Both the position numbers and the translations under genes were made by a program. Source: Sandaracinaceae bacterium (GTDB lineage: Bacteria > Myxococcota_A > Polyangia > Polyangiales > Houyiibacteriaceae). Taken from it: a stretch of 64,000 bases of DNA. The stretch spans positions 1 to 64,000 of the forward strand of contig JADJJE010000027.1 of the NCBI GenBank assembly GCA_016706685.1, read 5' to 3'. The notes under the pieces are model-generated. The model was not told where the DNA came from, did not search any database, and was given only the letters and a program-made list of their open reading frames with translations. This document shows, piece by piece, positions 47,115 through 58,195 of the stretch (position 1 is the stretch's first letter; each line of letters opens with the position of its first letter).

Positions 47115-47144
47115 TTGACATTCGTCGCGCAACCACGGTACACA
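47115..47144 (+). promoter_or_regulatory. Sigma-70-like promoter giving a near-leaderless transcript
   Basis: A consensus -35 TTGACA (47115-47120), 18-nt spacer and TACACA -10 (47139-47144). The start codon ATG at 47152 is only 7 nt after the -10, so the transcript probably starts on or just before it. No Shine-Dalgarno precedes the ATG. Confidence 0.65.
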
Positions 47145-47151
47145 TCGCTGC

Positions 47152-47415
47152 ATGGCCCTGATCGAAACCGAAGAAGCGGCACGCCGCCTGTCTCGCGCCA
47201 TCGCGAGTGACCTCTCCCTCTACAACGAGGACAAGATCGTCGAGGGCATCAAGGGGGACAACCTCTTCTCGGTGCTCGAGGGCGAGATCGAGGAGGGCCG
47301 CGCGCTGTTCCGCAGCCGCGTGGCGCCCGAACTCTTCCAGAAGAACTTCTACGACCGCGCCATCATCGACATCCTCGTGCGCAGCAAGGGCCACGTCGAG
47401 TCCGTCATGTGGTGA
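47152..47415 (+). CDS. Small conserved hypothetical protein
   Basis: 87 residues (MALIETEEAARRLSRAIASDLSLYNEDKIVEGIKGDNLF...), mostly helical, acidic and basic patches mixed, no signal peptide. The strong promoter and codon use support expression. No family was recognised by name. It is convergent with the RluA gene (15 bp between their ends). Confidence 0.78.
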   Translation: MALIETEEAARRLSRAIASDLSLYNEDKIVEGIKGDNLFSVLEGEIEEGRALFRSRVAPELFQKNFYDRAIIDILVRSKGHVESVMW

Positions 47416-47430
47416 CACCCGCGCGGCGCG

Positions 47431-48465
47431 TCAGGCGTCGCGGAGGATGTCGAGCGCGGCCTGGAAGTCGGCCGGAGCGGGAGCCTCGATGCGCAGCGCC
47501 GCACCTGTGATGGGGTGAACGAAGCCCAGCAGCTCGGCGTGCAGCGCTTGGCGTCCCACGGCGTCTTCGGCGCGCGTGAGGCGCGGGTCGCGGCTGCGCT
47601 TGCCGTAGAGCGGGTCGGCCAGCACCGGCGTGCCCGTGTCGGCCAGGTGTACGCGAATCTGGTGGGTGCGCCCCGTCTCGAGCGTGAGCGCCAAGAGCCC
47701 CCCACCGTGCAGCCGCTCGGTCACCACGGCACGCGTCACGGCGCGCTTGCCCTTGCCCACGGTGGAGCTGAAGCGCTTGCGGTCGTGCGGATGCCGCCCG
47801 TGGAACGTGTCGAAGGTCTGCGAGCGGAGGTGTGGACCCACCGCGATGGCGATGTAGCGGCGCTCGATGGTGTGCGCCTGGAACAGCTTCACGAGGCCCT
47901 CGTGGGCAGCGGGCGTCTTGGCAGCCACCAGCACGCCGCTGGTGTCCTTGTCCAAGCGGTGGACGATGCCGGGGCGGGCCTGCCCCTCGCGAAGCGCGGG
48001 GTCCAGCGCAGCGTGATGGAGCAGCGCGTTCACCAGTGTGCCGTGCGAGTGGCCCGGCGCGGGGTGGACCACCATCCCGGCCGCCTTGTTGACCACGATG
48101 AGGTGCTCGTCCTCGAACAGCACGTGCAGGGGGAGGTCCTCCGGCAGGGCTACCATCGGAGGCGGTGGCGCGGGCTCGATGACCACCACGCCGAGCGGCG
48201 TGGCCACGGCCTTGCGGTCGATGACCTTGCCGTCCACGGTCACGCGTCCCTCGGCGATCCAGCGCTGCAGCACGGCGCGCGAATGGCCAATCTCCTCGCG
48301 CTCGGCCAACACGCGGTCCAGGCGCTCGCCCGCCTCCTGCTCGCGCAGCACCACACGAATGGGCTCTACCGAGGTTGGGGTGCGCGGCGCAGGCGCTATC
48401 AGCTCGTCGTCTTCGTCCGTGAAATCGGCGTCGTCGAGCGGGTCGACGGGGGGAGGCTGGGTCAT
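47431..48465 (-). CDS. RluA-family pseudouridine synthase
   Basis: 344 residues. The N-terminal S4 RNA-binding domain (about 40-95: GERLDRVLAER...SRAVLQRWIAEGRVTVDGK) is preceded by an acidic extension. Catalytic domain with the signature GIVHRLDKDTSGVLV (catalytic Asp in HRLDKDTSG), EDEHLIVVNKAAGMVVHP, RYIAIAVG and GRTHQIRVHL. It isomerises uridine in rRNA or tRNA; the RluD-like S4 arrangement suggests 23S rRNA, but the site cannot be told from sequence. Eleven bp after the DUF72 gene on the same strand, likely an operon. Confidence 0.92.
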   Translation of the reverse strand: MTQPPPVDPLDDADFTDEDDELIAPAPRTPTSVEPIRVVLREQEAGERLDRVLAEREEIGHSRAVLQRWIAEGRVTVDGKVIDRKAVATPLGVVVIEPAPPPPMVALPEDLPLHVLFEDEHLIVVNKAAGMVVHPAPGHSHGTLVNALLHHAALDPALREGQARPGIVHRLDKDTSGVLVAAKTPAAHEGLVKLFQAHTIERRYIAIAVGPHLRSQTFDTFHGRHPHDRKRFSSTVGKGKRAVTRAVVTERLHGGGLLALTLETGRTHQIRVHLADTGTPVLADPLYGKRSRDPRLTRAEDAVGRQALHAELLGFVHPITGAALRIEAPAPADFQAALDILRDA

Positions 48466-48476
48466 GTGCAGGCCCG

Positions 48477-49136
48477 TCAGCCCAAGCGGCCGAGCAGCTG
48501 GTTGGCGTTGGTCTGCATGTCGATGTTGCAGAACACGCAGAAGGTGTCGCGCGTGGTGAGGTCCGAGAGGCCCTTGATGTGGTCCGCCACCTGGTCGATG
48601 GAGGGCTCGTCGTAGCGACTGCGATGTCCCGCGGGGCCGGCCAAGCGGATGTAGCGCAGCGCGCCGCTCTCGATGGGCTCGCTCTGCAGCGGGTCGTAGG
48701 CCACCACCACGTCGTCGCGGCCTGTCGCGTCCAGCACCTGGGCCGGCTTCCATGCCGGGAGGTCGAACACCAGGGCGGGGCCACCCTTCTTCGGGGCACG
48801 GCTCACCAGGCGCTTGAGCGCCTCGCGGTTGGGCTTGGTGACCTTGAACGTGACCGGGGCTCCGAAGACGATGGCGCGCGCCTTGAGCTCCGTGCACAGG
48901 CCCAGCACGGCGTCCAGCGCTTCGTCGGCCTCGGCGGTCTTCTTGAAGGCGCTGTCGCCCAGCTGCTTGGGGGCCAGGACCGAGAACGCGAAGCCCTCGG
49001 GGGCCTCACGGGTCCAGCGCCGAATGGAGCCGCGCCCCGGCATCGCGATCTCGGTGTCCGAGATCTCGACAGCAGGAAATGCGCCCCAGTAGCGACTGAC
49101 GGGGACGGGGAAGCCAGAGCACGCGACCAAGAGCAT
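48477..49136 (-). CDS. DUF72 domain protein
   Basis: 219 residues; the TIM-barrel-like DUF72 pattern shows in LLVACSGFPVPVSRYWGAFPAVEIS, WTREAPEGFAFSVLAPKQL, ALVFDLPAWK, YIRLAGPAGHRSRYDEPSI and the closing FCVFCNIDMQTNANQLLG. The family is conserved but has no settled function. A possible -10 (CATACT, minus-strand 49145-49150) lies 8 nt before the ATG. Upstream gene of a probable pair with the RluA synthase. Confidence 0.88.
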   Translation of the reverse strand: MLLVACSGFPVPVSRYWGAFPAVEISDTEIAMPGRGSIRRWTREAPEGFAFSVLAPKQLGDSAFKKTAEADEALDAVLGLCTELKARAIVFGAPVTFKVTKPNREALKRLVSRAPKKGGPALVFDLPAWKPAQVLDATGRDDVVVAYDPLQSEPIESGALRYIRLAGPAGHRSRYDEPSIDQVADHIKGLSDLTTRDTFCVFCNIDMQTNANQLLGRLG

Positions 49137-49209
49137 GGGCGCGGAGTATGACAGAATTCAGGGCACAATCCCGCGCCATTTCCGCACACGGCCATGTTAG
49201 CGTCCGCGC

Positions 49210-50859
49210 GTGGGTCAGCCTCTCCCTCATCGTCGTCGTCCGTCGGCCACATTCCGGCCCGCGCTGGTCTGGCTCGCGGCGCTGGCCTGGCTCGTCGCGG
49301 CTCCGGTCGCAGCCCAGCAGCGGCCCACCCTGGATCTCCAGCTGTTCCAGCCCACGCTGGCCACCGGCACCACGTTCACGCTCGACCGCCCCGAGGTGCC
49401 GCGCCACCTCACCATCGTGGCTGGGCTCGGAGTCAACGGCGCCTCGCGGCTCATGGAGCGTGGAGACGGCGAAGACATCGCGCCCTGGCGTGTGCAGGCC
49501 GACCTCTTGTTCGCGCTGGGTCTCTTCGAGTGGGTCGAGTTCGGTGTCGCGCTCCCGGTGGTGTTCGGCGCCACGGGCCCGTTCGTCAGCGCGGGCCCCA
49601 TCGCCACGGACACGCACGTGTCCCTGGGCGACGTGCGCATCGGCTTCAAGGTGCCCCTCCTGCGCGGACGCAACGCGCTCTCTGCCCGCATCGAGGGCAC
49701 GCTCCCCACGGGCGGCCGGTCCACCTACGCGCGCCAGCGCTACTGGACACTCACGCCGGGCCTGGTGTTCGCGCATCACGCGGGCGACTTCACCTTCGGC
49801 GCGGACCTCGCCTACCGCTTCCGAGACCGGTCGGCGGTGCCTGGCTTCGAGCTGGACGACGAGCTGCAGGTCAAGCTGGGCGGCGCCTACCGCGTGGTGC
49901 CGCTGCTGGCCATCATCGCCGAGGGTCAGCTGCGCGCCGGCCTCGGCGGGCGCACGCTGCGCCGCAACGAGAACCCCATGGAAGTGGACGTCGGCGTCCG
50001 CCTCTTCCCGAACATCTCGTGGACCATCGACGTGGGCGTGGGCACGGGCGTGCTGGCCGGCTACGGCGCGCCCCAGGTGCGCGGCTTCGTCATCGTGCGT
50101 TACAGCAACGAGGCCGAGCCGTGTGAGGCGGGCCCCGAAGACTTCGATGGCTTCGACGACGGCGACTTCTGCGCCGAGCTCGACAACGACGCCGATGGCC
50201 TCGAAGACACCGTGGACCAGTGCGCGAACGACGCCGAGGATGCGGACTCGTTCGCCGATGAAGACGGCTGCCCGGACCCCGACAACGACGCGGACGGCAT
50301 CCTGGACGACGTGGACACCTGCCCGCTCGAGTCCGAGGACATGGACGCCTACCAGGACGAAGACGGCTGCCCCGAGCCCGACAACGACGGCGACGGCATC
50401 CCCGATGGCACCGACCAGTGCCCCATGGAGCCGGAGGATCGCGACAACTACCAGGACGACGATGGCTGCCCCGAGCCCGGGCCCGAGCGCGCCACGGTCA
50501 CCGTCACGGACACGCGCATCCTGATCTCGGAGCGCATCTACTTCGACTTCGACACCTCGGAGATCCGCTCGGTCAGCTTGCCACTGCTCGACCAGGTGGC
50601 GGACGTCATCCGCGCGCTGCCCGGTCGCCGCCGCATTCGCGTGGAGGGCTACACCGACTCCGAAGGCGATGACTCCTACAACGCCGACCTCAGCTACACA
50701 CGCGCGCGTGCGGTGGTGGACTACCTGGTGGGGCGCGGTGTGGACCGCAACCGGATGCTCTACGAGGGCTACGGCGAGCGGAACCCGGTGGCGCCCAACG
50801 ACTCCCCCGAGGGTCGCGCGCTCAACCGGCGCGTCGAGTTCACCATCATGCCGGACTGA
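49210..50859 (+). CDS. OmpA-family outer-membrane protein with thrombospondin type-3 repeats
   Basis: 549 residues, GTG start. Signal peptide ending near AAPVAAQQ. An N-terminal beta-barrel-like half follows (GVNGASRLMERG; FVEFGVALPVVFG; LVFAHHAGDFTFGADLAYRF). Residues about 305-430 contain three calcium-binding TSP3-type repeats (DNDADGILDDVDTCPLESED, DNDGDGIPDGTDQCPMEPED and a first degenerate one). The C-terminal OmpA peptidoglycan-binding domain (ISERIYFDFDTSEIRSVSLPLLDQVADVIRA; GYTDSEGDDSYNADLSYTRARAVVDYL) follows. It anchors the outer membrane to the wall. A TAGCGT box (49198-49203) is 6 nt before the GTG. Confidence 0.92.
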   Translation: MGQPLPHRRRPSATFRPALVWLAALAWLVAAPVAAQQRPTLDLQLFQPTLATGTTFTLDRPEVPRHLTIVAGLGVNGASRLMERGDGEDIAPWRVQADLLFALGLFEWVEFGVALPVVFGATGPFVSAGPIATDTHVSLGDVRIGFKVPLLRGRNALSARIEGTLPTGGRSTYARQRYWTLTPGLVFAHHAGDFTFGADLAYRFRDRSAVPGFELDDELQVKLGGAYRVVPLLAIIAEGQLRAGLGGRTLRRNENPMEVDVGVRLFPNISWTIDVGVGTGVLAGYGAPQVRGFVIVRYSNEAEPCEAGPEDFDGFDDGDFCAELDNDADGLEDTVDQCANDAEDADSFADEDGCPDPDNDADGILDDVDTCPLESEDMDAYQDEDGCPEPDNDGDGIPDGTDQCPMEPEDRDNYQDDDGCPEPGPERATVTVTDTRILISERIYFDFDTSEIRSVSLPLLDQVADVIRALPGRRRIRVEGYTDSEGDDSYNADLSYTRARAVVDYLVGRGVDRNRMLYEGYGERNPVAPNDSPEGRALNRRVEFTIMPD

Positions 50860-50865
50860 CGCGGG

Positions 50866-51609
50866 TCAGTCCGGGTCTTCGATCTTCCAGAGGCCGTCTT
50901 CGAGCACCATCTGCACCGCGGCGCCTTCGCCGTAGGACATGGTCGCGCGGTCGCCCACCTCTTCGATGGGGTTGTCCAAGTTCGCGCGCAGGCTGGCCAG
51001 CAGGCGCTCCACCTCTTCGCGTCCTTCGCCCTCGAAGGACTCGCGCAGCCGGGCCTCGTCCATGCCTTCACGGCTGGCGTTGGGCACGAAGCGCAGGACG
51101 ATGTCGTAGCGCCTGCGCTCCATGGCGCGCACGAACGCGCGGATGGCGGCGCGCGGCGTGGTCTGGTCGTACAGGTTCGCGGGGTTGCCCGTGATGCGCC
51201 AGACGCCGTCTTCTTGTGTGAGCGTCAGCTCTTGGCCGTCGGCGTAGCGCACGATGGCGCTGACCTCGGGGTCTCCATCGATGCGCGTGAGCAGCGTGGC
51301 GATGTCGCGGGCCTCGTCCGGATGGTCGTTCAAGTACGACTCGAACTCCTCGAACGTGACGCGCTGGCGGTAGTCCTCCGAGAGCAGTGCGTAGGCGTCG
51401 CGCGGCCGGTTGGTGCGCAGGGCATCCGAGAACTCGCGCACGGTGGTGTCGGGCGTGGCGGCGTGGCCGGCGCAGCCGCTGGTCCCCGTGAGCGCGGTGC
51501 CCACGAGCGTGATGGCCAAGAGCCGGCCGGCCCAGCGGCGCAAGGGGTTTCGCCGGGGAGACGGCAGGACGCTGAACGGGGCAGGGCGATGGCTTCGAGG
51601 GGAGGGCAT
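50866..51609 (-). CDS. Hypothetical NTF2-like lipoprotein
   Basis: 247 residues. Signal sequence with lipobox TSGC (Cys46). The periplasmic part has the pattern TPDTTVREFSDALRTNRPRDAYALLSEDYRQRV and later TPRAAIRAFVRAMERRRYDIVLRFVPN, i.e. two NTF2/DUF4878-like alpha-beta repeats. It ends GLWKIEDPD, as in those folds. It is convergent with the OmpA gene (6 bp between stops). Role unknown. Confidence 0.75.
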   Translation of the reverse strand: MPSPRSHRPAPFSVLPSPRRNPLRRWAGRLLAITLVGTALTGTSGCAGHAATPDTTVREFSDALRTNRPRDAYALLSEDYRQRVTFEEFESYLNDHPDEARDIATLLTRIDGDPEVSAIVRYADGQELTLTQEDGVWRITGNPANLYDQTTPRAAIRAFVRAMERRRYDIVLRFVPNASREGMDEARLRESFEGEGREEVERLLASLRANLDNPIEEVGDRATMSYGEGAAVQMVLEDGLWKIEDPD

Positions 51610-51832
51610 GCGGACGTCAACAGTGCCAGCGATGGGGGCTCCGAGCGAGCGGTTTTGCCCCGCGGGACGTCATCGCGGCGGCTCGGGGGTGCGCGGGTGG
51701 TGGGTGACGGATCGCCCCGGTTCTTCCGAACGGTCCCTGAAATGATTGACGTTTTTCGGTGATGCCGCGTGCGGGCGGGTGTGGCCCTTGCCAGAAAGCG
51801 GCCCGTATCGGTGGAAGGGGTAGAGTCCGGGG

Positions 51833-52533
<701 letters not shown>

Positions 52534-52662
52534 AAGACCGCGTCCACGCGGCCTCCGCCGATGGAAGATGCCGCGCCTCTCGCGAGTGTGACCCGGCCGT
52601 CGGCACGTCCTCAGCCGTCTCCTGGGTTGCCGGTTGCGCCTTTGCCGGCGCGAGGGGGATCG

Positions 52663-52827
52663 GTTGCGCCTGCGGCGCCAGTGGTGCCTGCGGCGGTTGC
52701 GCCTGCGGCGCCAGTGGTGCCTGCGGCGGTTGCGCCTGCGGCGCCAGTGGTGCCTGCGGCGGTTGTGCCTGCGGCGCCGGTGGTGCCTGCGGCGGTTGCG
52801 CCTGCGGCGCCGGTGGTGCCTGCGGCG
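52663..52827 (+). repeat. Five tandem 33-bp repeats (11-residue VAPAAPVVPAA units)
   Basis: Five copies of a 33-bp unit in phase, differing at only a few bases. They form an Ala/Pro-rich spacer within the TPR membrane protein. Length can vary by recombination. Confidence 0.85.
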
Positions 52828-55073
52828 CCGGTGGCACCGGCTCCACCTGTGGGTCGGCCCGGGCCCCGGCGAAGCCCCACGCTCATGGGGTTCGCGCCTC
52901 CGCGTCCGCCGGCTAGGCCGGCCTCGGTGCCGCCGTCTGCGCGGAGCGCGCCGCTGCCGGCCATTCGTCCGCCCAGCGTGCGGCCGCCCGGCACGCCGGG
53001 GCTCGTGCCACCGCCCAACTTCGCTCCTCCCCCGATGGCGTTGCCACCCGTGGTGGCTCCAGCTCCTGCGCCGCTGCCGCTGGCGTCGGCGCCACCCGTG
53101 GCAGCACCCACGACCCCTCCCGTGCGCCCGGCGCCGGAGCAGGAGGAGGAGGACGAGCCCACGTCCTTCATGGACCGTGAGAGCCTCGCTGGCGCGCTGG
53201 GGGTGCCCGTGTCGCGGCGTGAATCCAAGCGCCCCGCGCCCACCGCGACGAGCGTGCCCGTGGGTGGCCCCGTGTCCACGACCTCCACCGCCGGGCGAGC
53301 GCCTTCCGTGCCGTTGCCCGACACGCTGCCCGAGTTCGTCGTCCCCAACTTGCCCGACGCGCCCGCGGTGGATTCGTCCAAGCGCAGTGACGCGCTGCGC
53401 GTCCCACCGCGAAACGTCGAAGCCAACGCGGCGCCGAGCGCCTCCGGTGGGCCCACCGAGACGCCCACGCCGCGGCCGCGTCGCTCGGGCCGCACCGGGC
53501 TGCTGTTGTCGTTGGCGCTGCTCGTCATGCTGGGAGGCGGCTTCGCAGCCCATCGGGCCCGTGTCCTGCCTCCCGCGTGGTCGTCCGTGATCGACCAGCG
53601 CTGGGCGGCTCTGGTGGGTGGTCCCGGGACGCCTGAACCCGTCACCGAGCCAACTCCCCCGGTGGTGGTCGATGCGTCGTCGCCCGCGCCCGCTCCCGAG
53701 GTGGACCCGGCGGCCGTGCGGGTGGCCGAGCTCGACGCCGCCCTCGCCGAGGGGCGCGTCCCGGCCGACCTGCCCGAGGACGAACAGCCCGAGTCGCTGC
53801 GGCTGCGGGCCGAGGCGGCGTTGCTGTACGCGACCCCATGGTGGAGCCTCAGCGTGGCGGCGGAAGACCGGGCATCGCTCGACGGTATCGCCGCGCAGCT
53901 CGCCCCGGCCATCGGAGCGGCGCCCGCCGACGAGCCCGCCCTGCGCGCCACCGCGATTCGCGTCGCAGCGGCGCGCGGTGAGAGCGACATCCTGAGCGTG
54001 GCGCGTGCCCTCGCGGCGGAGCACCCCGACGACGCGCGGGTGCGGTGGGCCCTGGCCGAGGCGCTGATGGCGGCCAATGAGGCCGAGGAAGCCGACGCGC
54101 TGCTGGCCGCGCTCGTGGATGCGGGGCCAGAGCCCATGCGCGCGCGTGCGGCGGTCCAGCGCGCCTGGTTGGCGGCCGGTCGCGGTGACCACGCCACCGC
54201 CCGCAACGCCCTCGACACGGCGCGCGCCCTGGCCCCTTCCTGGGAGCTGGTGCAGCTGCGCTCCATGGACCTGCGCCTCGACGCAGGGGAGTACCGCGCG
54301 GTGCTCGCCGAGCTCGGCGACGCGGGCGACTCCGAGGCGCGCACCCTGCGCGCGCTGCGCGCCCAGCTGGGCCTCGAGCAGCTCGAGGCCAGCGAAGCCC
54401 TTTGGGCCCGCCTGTCGGAAGAAGCCCGCCAGCGCCCGGACGTGCAGCCGCTCGCGGCGCAGTACTACATGACCCGCGGCGAGCCCGGTGATGCCGTGCG
54501 CGCGCTCGCCGACCTTGCGCTCGCCGAGCCGGGTGACCCCACCCTCATCGCGCTCTACGCGAACGCGCTCTACGAAGCGGGTCAGACGCTCGTCGCCAGC
54601 GCTCAGTTCGAGCGCGCCATCGCCCTCGACGAGAGCCACCCCGAGGCGCTGATCGGCTTCGCTCAGGTGCTGCTGCGGGCTCGCAAGTACCGCGAGGCGC
54701 GCATCAATCTGGACCGCGCGGAGGCGGGCTTGCGAGGCCGCGTGCGCCCCCCCGCCACGTTGGCGCGGCTGCGCGTCACGCGCGCTCGCATCATGGTGGA
54801 AGAGCGCGAGCTGGCCCAGGCCGCCGTGCTGCTGCGTCGCACCCTCGAGATCGAGGGTGCCCCGAGCGAGGGCTGGTTCTACCTGGGCGAGGCCCTCGCC
54901 CGCTCCAACTCGCCCGAGTCCAGAGCGGCTTACGAGCGCTATCTCTCGCTCAGCCCCGTGGGGCCGCTGGCGTCACGCGCGCGGCGGGCCATCCAGTAGT
55001 CTCCAGCTCTCCGCCTCGCACGGGTAGGCAGCGCGCGTCGCGCCGAGTATCCTCCGGCGCTCACGGAGACCGC

Positions 55074-56228
<1,155 letters not shown>

Positions 56229-56264
56229 CCCAGGATCATGGCTGACACAGGAGCAACGAGGCAG

Positions 56265-57095
56265 ATGAAGCAGCGAGTGACGGGACTTCGGGTGGTGGTG
56301 TTGTCGGCGCTCTTGGGCGCAGGCTGCGGTGGCGGCAGCAGCGAAGCCGAAGGCGACGGCAGCGAGCCCGAGGTCACCCAGACCGGCGGCGGCACCAGCG
56401 GTGGCGAGCAGCACGTGGAGCGTGACCCCGAGCCCGTGCATACGTCGGGCGGGGGAGGCTCCGAGCCCGTGGGCGAGCCCGTCACCGAAGAGGACGGCAT
56501 GCAGCTCGAGGGCATCTTGGGCACCATGGCTCCTGCCACCATCTCGCGCGCCATGGCGCAGCGCATGGACCGCTTCACCGCCTGCTTCGCGTCACGCTAT
56601 GACGCGCTGCCGGTGCTGGGTGGGGCGGCGCAGCTCTCGTTCCGCGTGCGGCAAGACGGCAGCGTGCGCTGGGTGCACCTCACGGAGTCCAACGTGGGCG
56701 ACCGCGAGACCGAGCGCTGTGTGCTTGGCGTGGCCGCGAGCATGCGCTTCTCGCCAGGCCCCGTGGGGGGCGAGGCCGAGTTCCAAGACACGCTGGACCT
56801 ACAGGCTCCCGAAGACGTGCGCCCGCCCGTGGCGTGGCAGCCCTCGCGCCTGCGGGCCACGCTGCGCCAGCACGGCGCCGGCCTGCGCACGTGCACCGTG
56901 CCGGGCGACAACCTGCGCATCACGGTCTACGTGGACCCGGGCGCCACGGTGGCCGCCGTGGGGGCGTCGTTCGTGCCCACCGACCCGGAAGCGGACTCGC
57001 AGGCTGCGCTCGACTGCGTGACGCGCCAGGTGGCCGGCTGGGGCTTCCCAGACCCCGGCTCCTACACCGCCAAGGTCACGTTCGAGGCTCCTTGA
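56265..57095 (+). CDS. AgmX/PglI C-terminal-like lipoprotein
   Basis: 276 residues from MKQRVTGLRVVVLSALLGAGC; the ATG nine codons earlier (56238) is an alternative, but this one gives a proper lipoprotein signal peptide with lipobox GAGC. A Gly/Ser/Glu-rich stalk follows. The domain at about 80-185 has RFTACFASRYDALPVLGGAAQLSFRVRQDGSVRWVHL...ERCVLGVAASMRFSPGPVGGEAEF, the TonB/AgmX-like pattern seen in gliding-motility and TonB proteins of myxobacteria. A second such segment ends the chain. Its role here is unknown. Confidence 0.75.
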   Translation: MKQRVTGLRVVVLSALLGAGCGGGSSEAEGDGSEPEVTQTGGGTSGGEQHVERDPEPVHTSGGGGSEPVGEPVTEEDGMQLEGILGTMAPATISRAMAQRMDRFTACFASRYDALPVLGGAAQLSFRVRQDGSVRWVHLTESNVGDRETERCVLGVAASMRFSPGPVGGEAEFQDTLDLQAPEDVRPPVAWQPSRLRATLRQHGAGLRTCTVPGDNLRITVYVDPGATVAAVGASFVPTDPEADSQAALDCVTRQVAGWGFPDPGSYTAKVTFEAP

Positions 57096-58195
57096 ACACC
57101 ACCGCTGTGGGGGACGACCGGGGGCCAGCGCCTGCGGGCCGCCGCCCATGAGCACGGGCTGCGGCTGCGTGGCCTCGCGGCGGAGCACGAGCGCGGCGAG
57201 CACGTGCCCTCCGAGGTGTACCAGGCGCTCGCGGCCGACGGCCTGATGGCGGTGCACCTGCGCCCCGAGCTCGGTGGCGCCGGGCGGCCGGTCATGGACT
57301 ACGCCCACGCCATGATGGCCATCGGCGCGGGCTGCGCTTCCACGGCCGTGACCATGGCCGTCACCAACATGGTGGGCGAGGTTCTGGCTGCGTTCGCGCA
57401 CCCCGAGGTGAGCGCGCGCGAGTGCCCGCGGCTGGCGGCGGGCGGCCTCGGCGCGTTCGGGCTGAGCGAGACCAACGCGGGCAGCGACCCCGCCGGCATG
57501 CGCACGCGCGCCACCCCGTGGACGGTGGCTACCGGCTGGACGGTGACAAGCAGTGGATCAGCCACGGTGACCGCGCCCGTGTGCTGGTGGTGTGGGCCAA
57601 GACCGAGCGCGGCATCTCGTGCTTCGCGGTCCCGGGAGAGACGCCCGGCATCGGCGTGGTGCGCAAGGAAGACAAGCTGGGGCTGCGTGCCTCGGCCACC
57701 TGCGCGCTGGCCCTCGAAGACGTGCGCGTGCCCGCCACCGCGCTCATGGGCGAAGACGGCCGCGGCTTTCGCGTGGCCATGATGGCGCTCGACGGAGGCC
57801 GCATCGGCATCGCGTCCCAGGCCATCGGTATCGCCGAGGGGGCGCTCGCGGTGCTGTCGGATCACGTGCGCAGCGCGCGGCCGGGCCAGCTGGCGGACTT
57901 CGCCGTGGCCGACGCCCGCACCCGGCTCGACGCGGCACGGCTCCTGGTGGAGTCCGCCGCCGGTCTCAAGCAGCGTGGCGTGCCCTTCACGCGCGAGGCC
58001 TCCATGGCCAAGCTGTTCGCCACCGAGAGCGCGCAGCGCGTGTGCGACGCGGCGGCCGAGCTCGTGCCGGCCTCCCACCCCGGGCGGGCCACCGTGGAGC
58101 GCAGCCAGCGAGACGTGCGCGTCACGCGCATTTACGAGGGCACAAGCGAAATCCAGCGCCACGTCATCGCGCGGGAAGTGATGACGCGCGCGTGA
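57092..58195 (+). pseudogene. Acyl-CoA dehydrogenase, reading frame broken twice
   Basis: One ACAD gene read in three frames. The start is probably the TTG at 57092, overlapping the lipoprotein stop (TTGA). The first shift is in the G-run near 57118-57122 (LNTTAVGDDRG to QRLRAAAHEHG). The second is near 57525, in CCCC (ATP to VDGGYRLDGDKQW). Restoring one base at each site gives a continuous ACAD of about 367 residues, with LSETNAGSDPAGM, WISHGDRARVLVVWA and the catalytic Glu in IYEGTSEIQR. Two homopolymer indels in one gene suggest either decay or assembly error. Confidence 0.75.
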
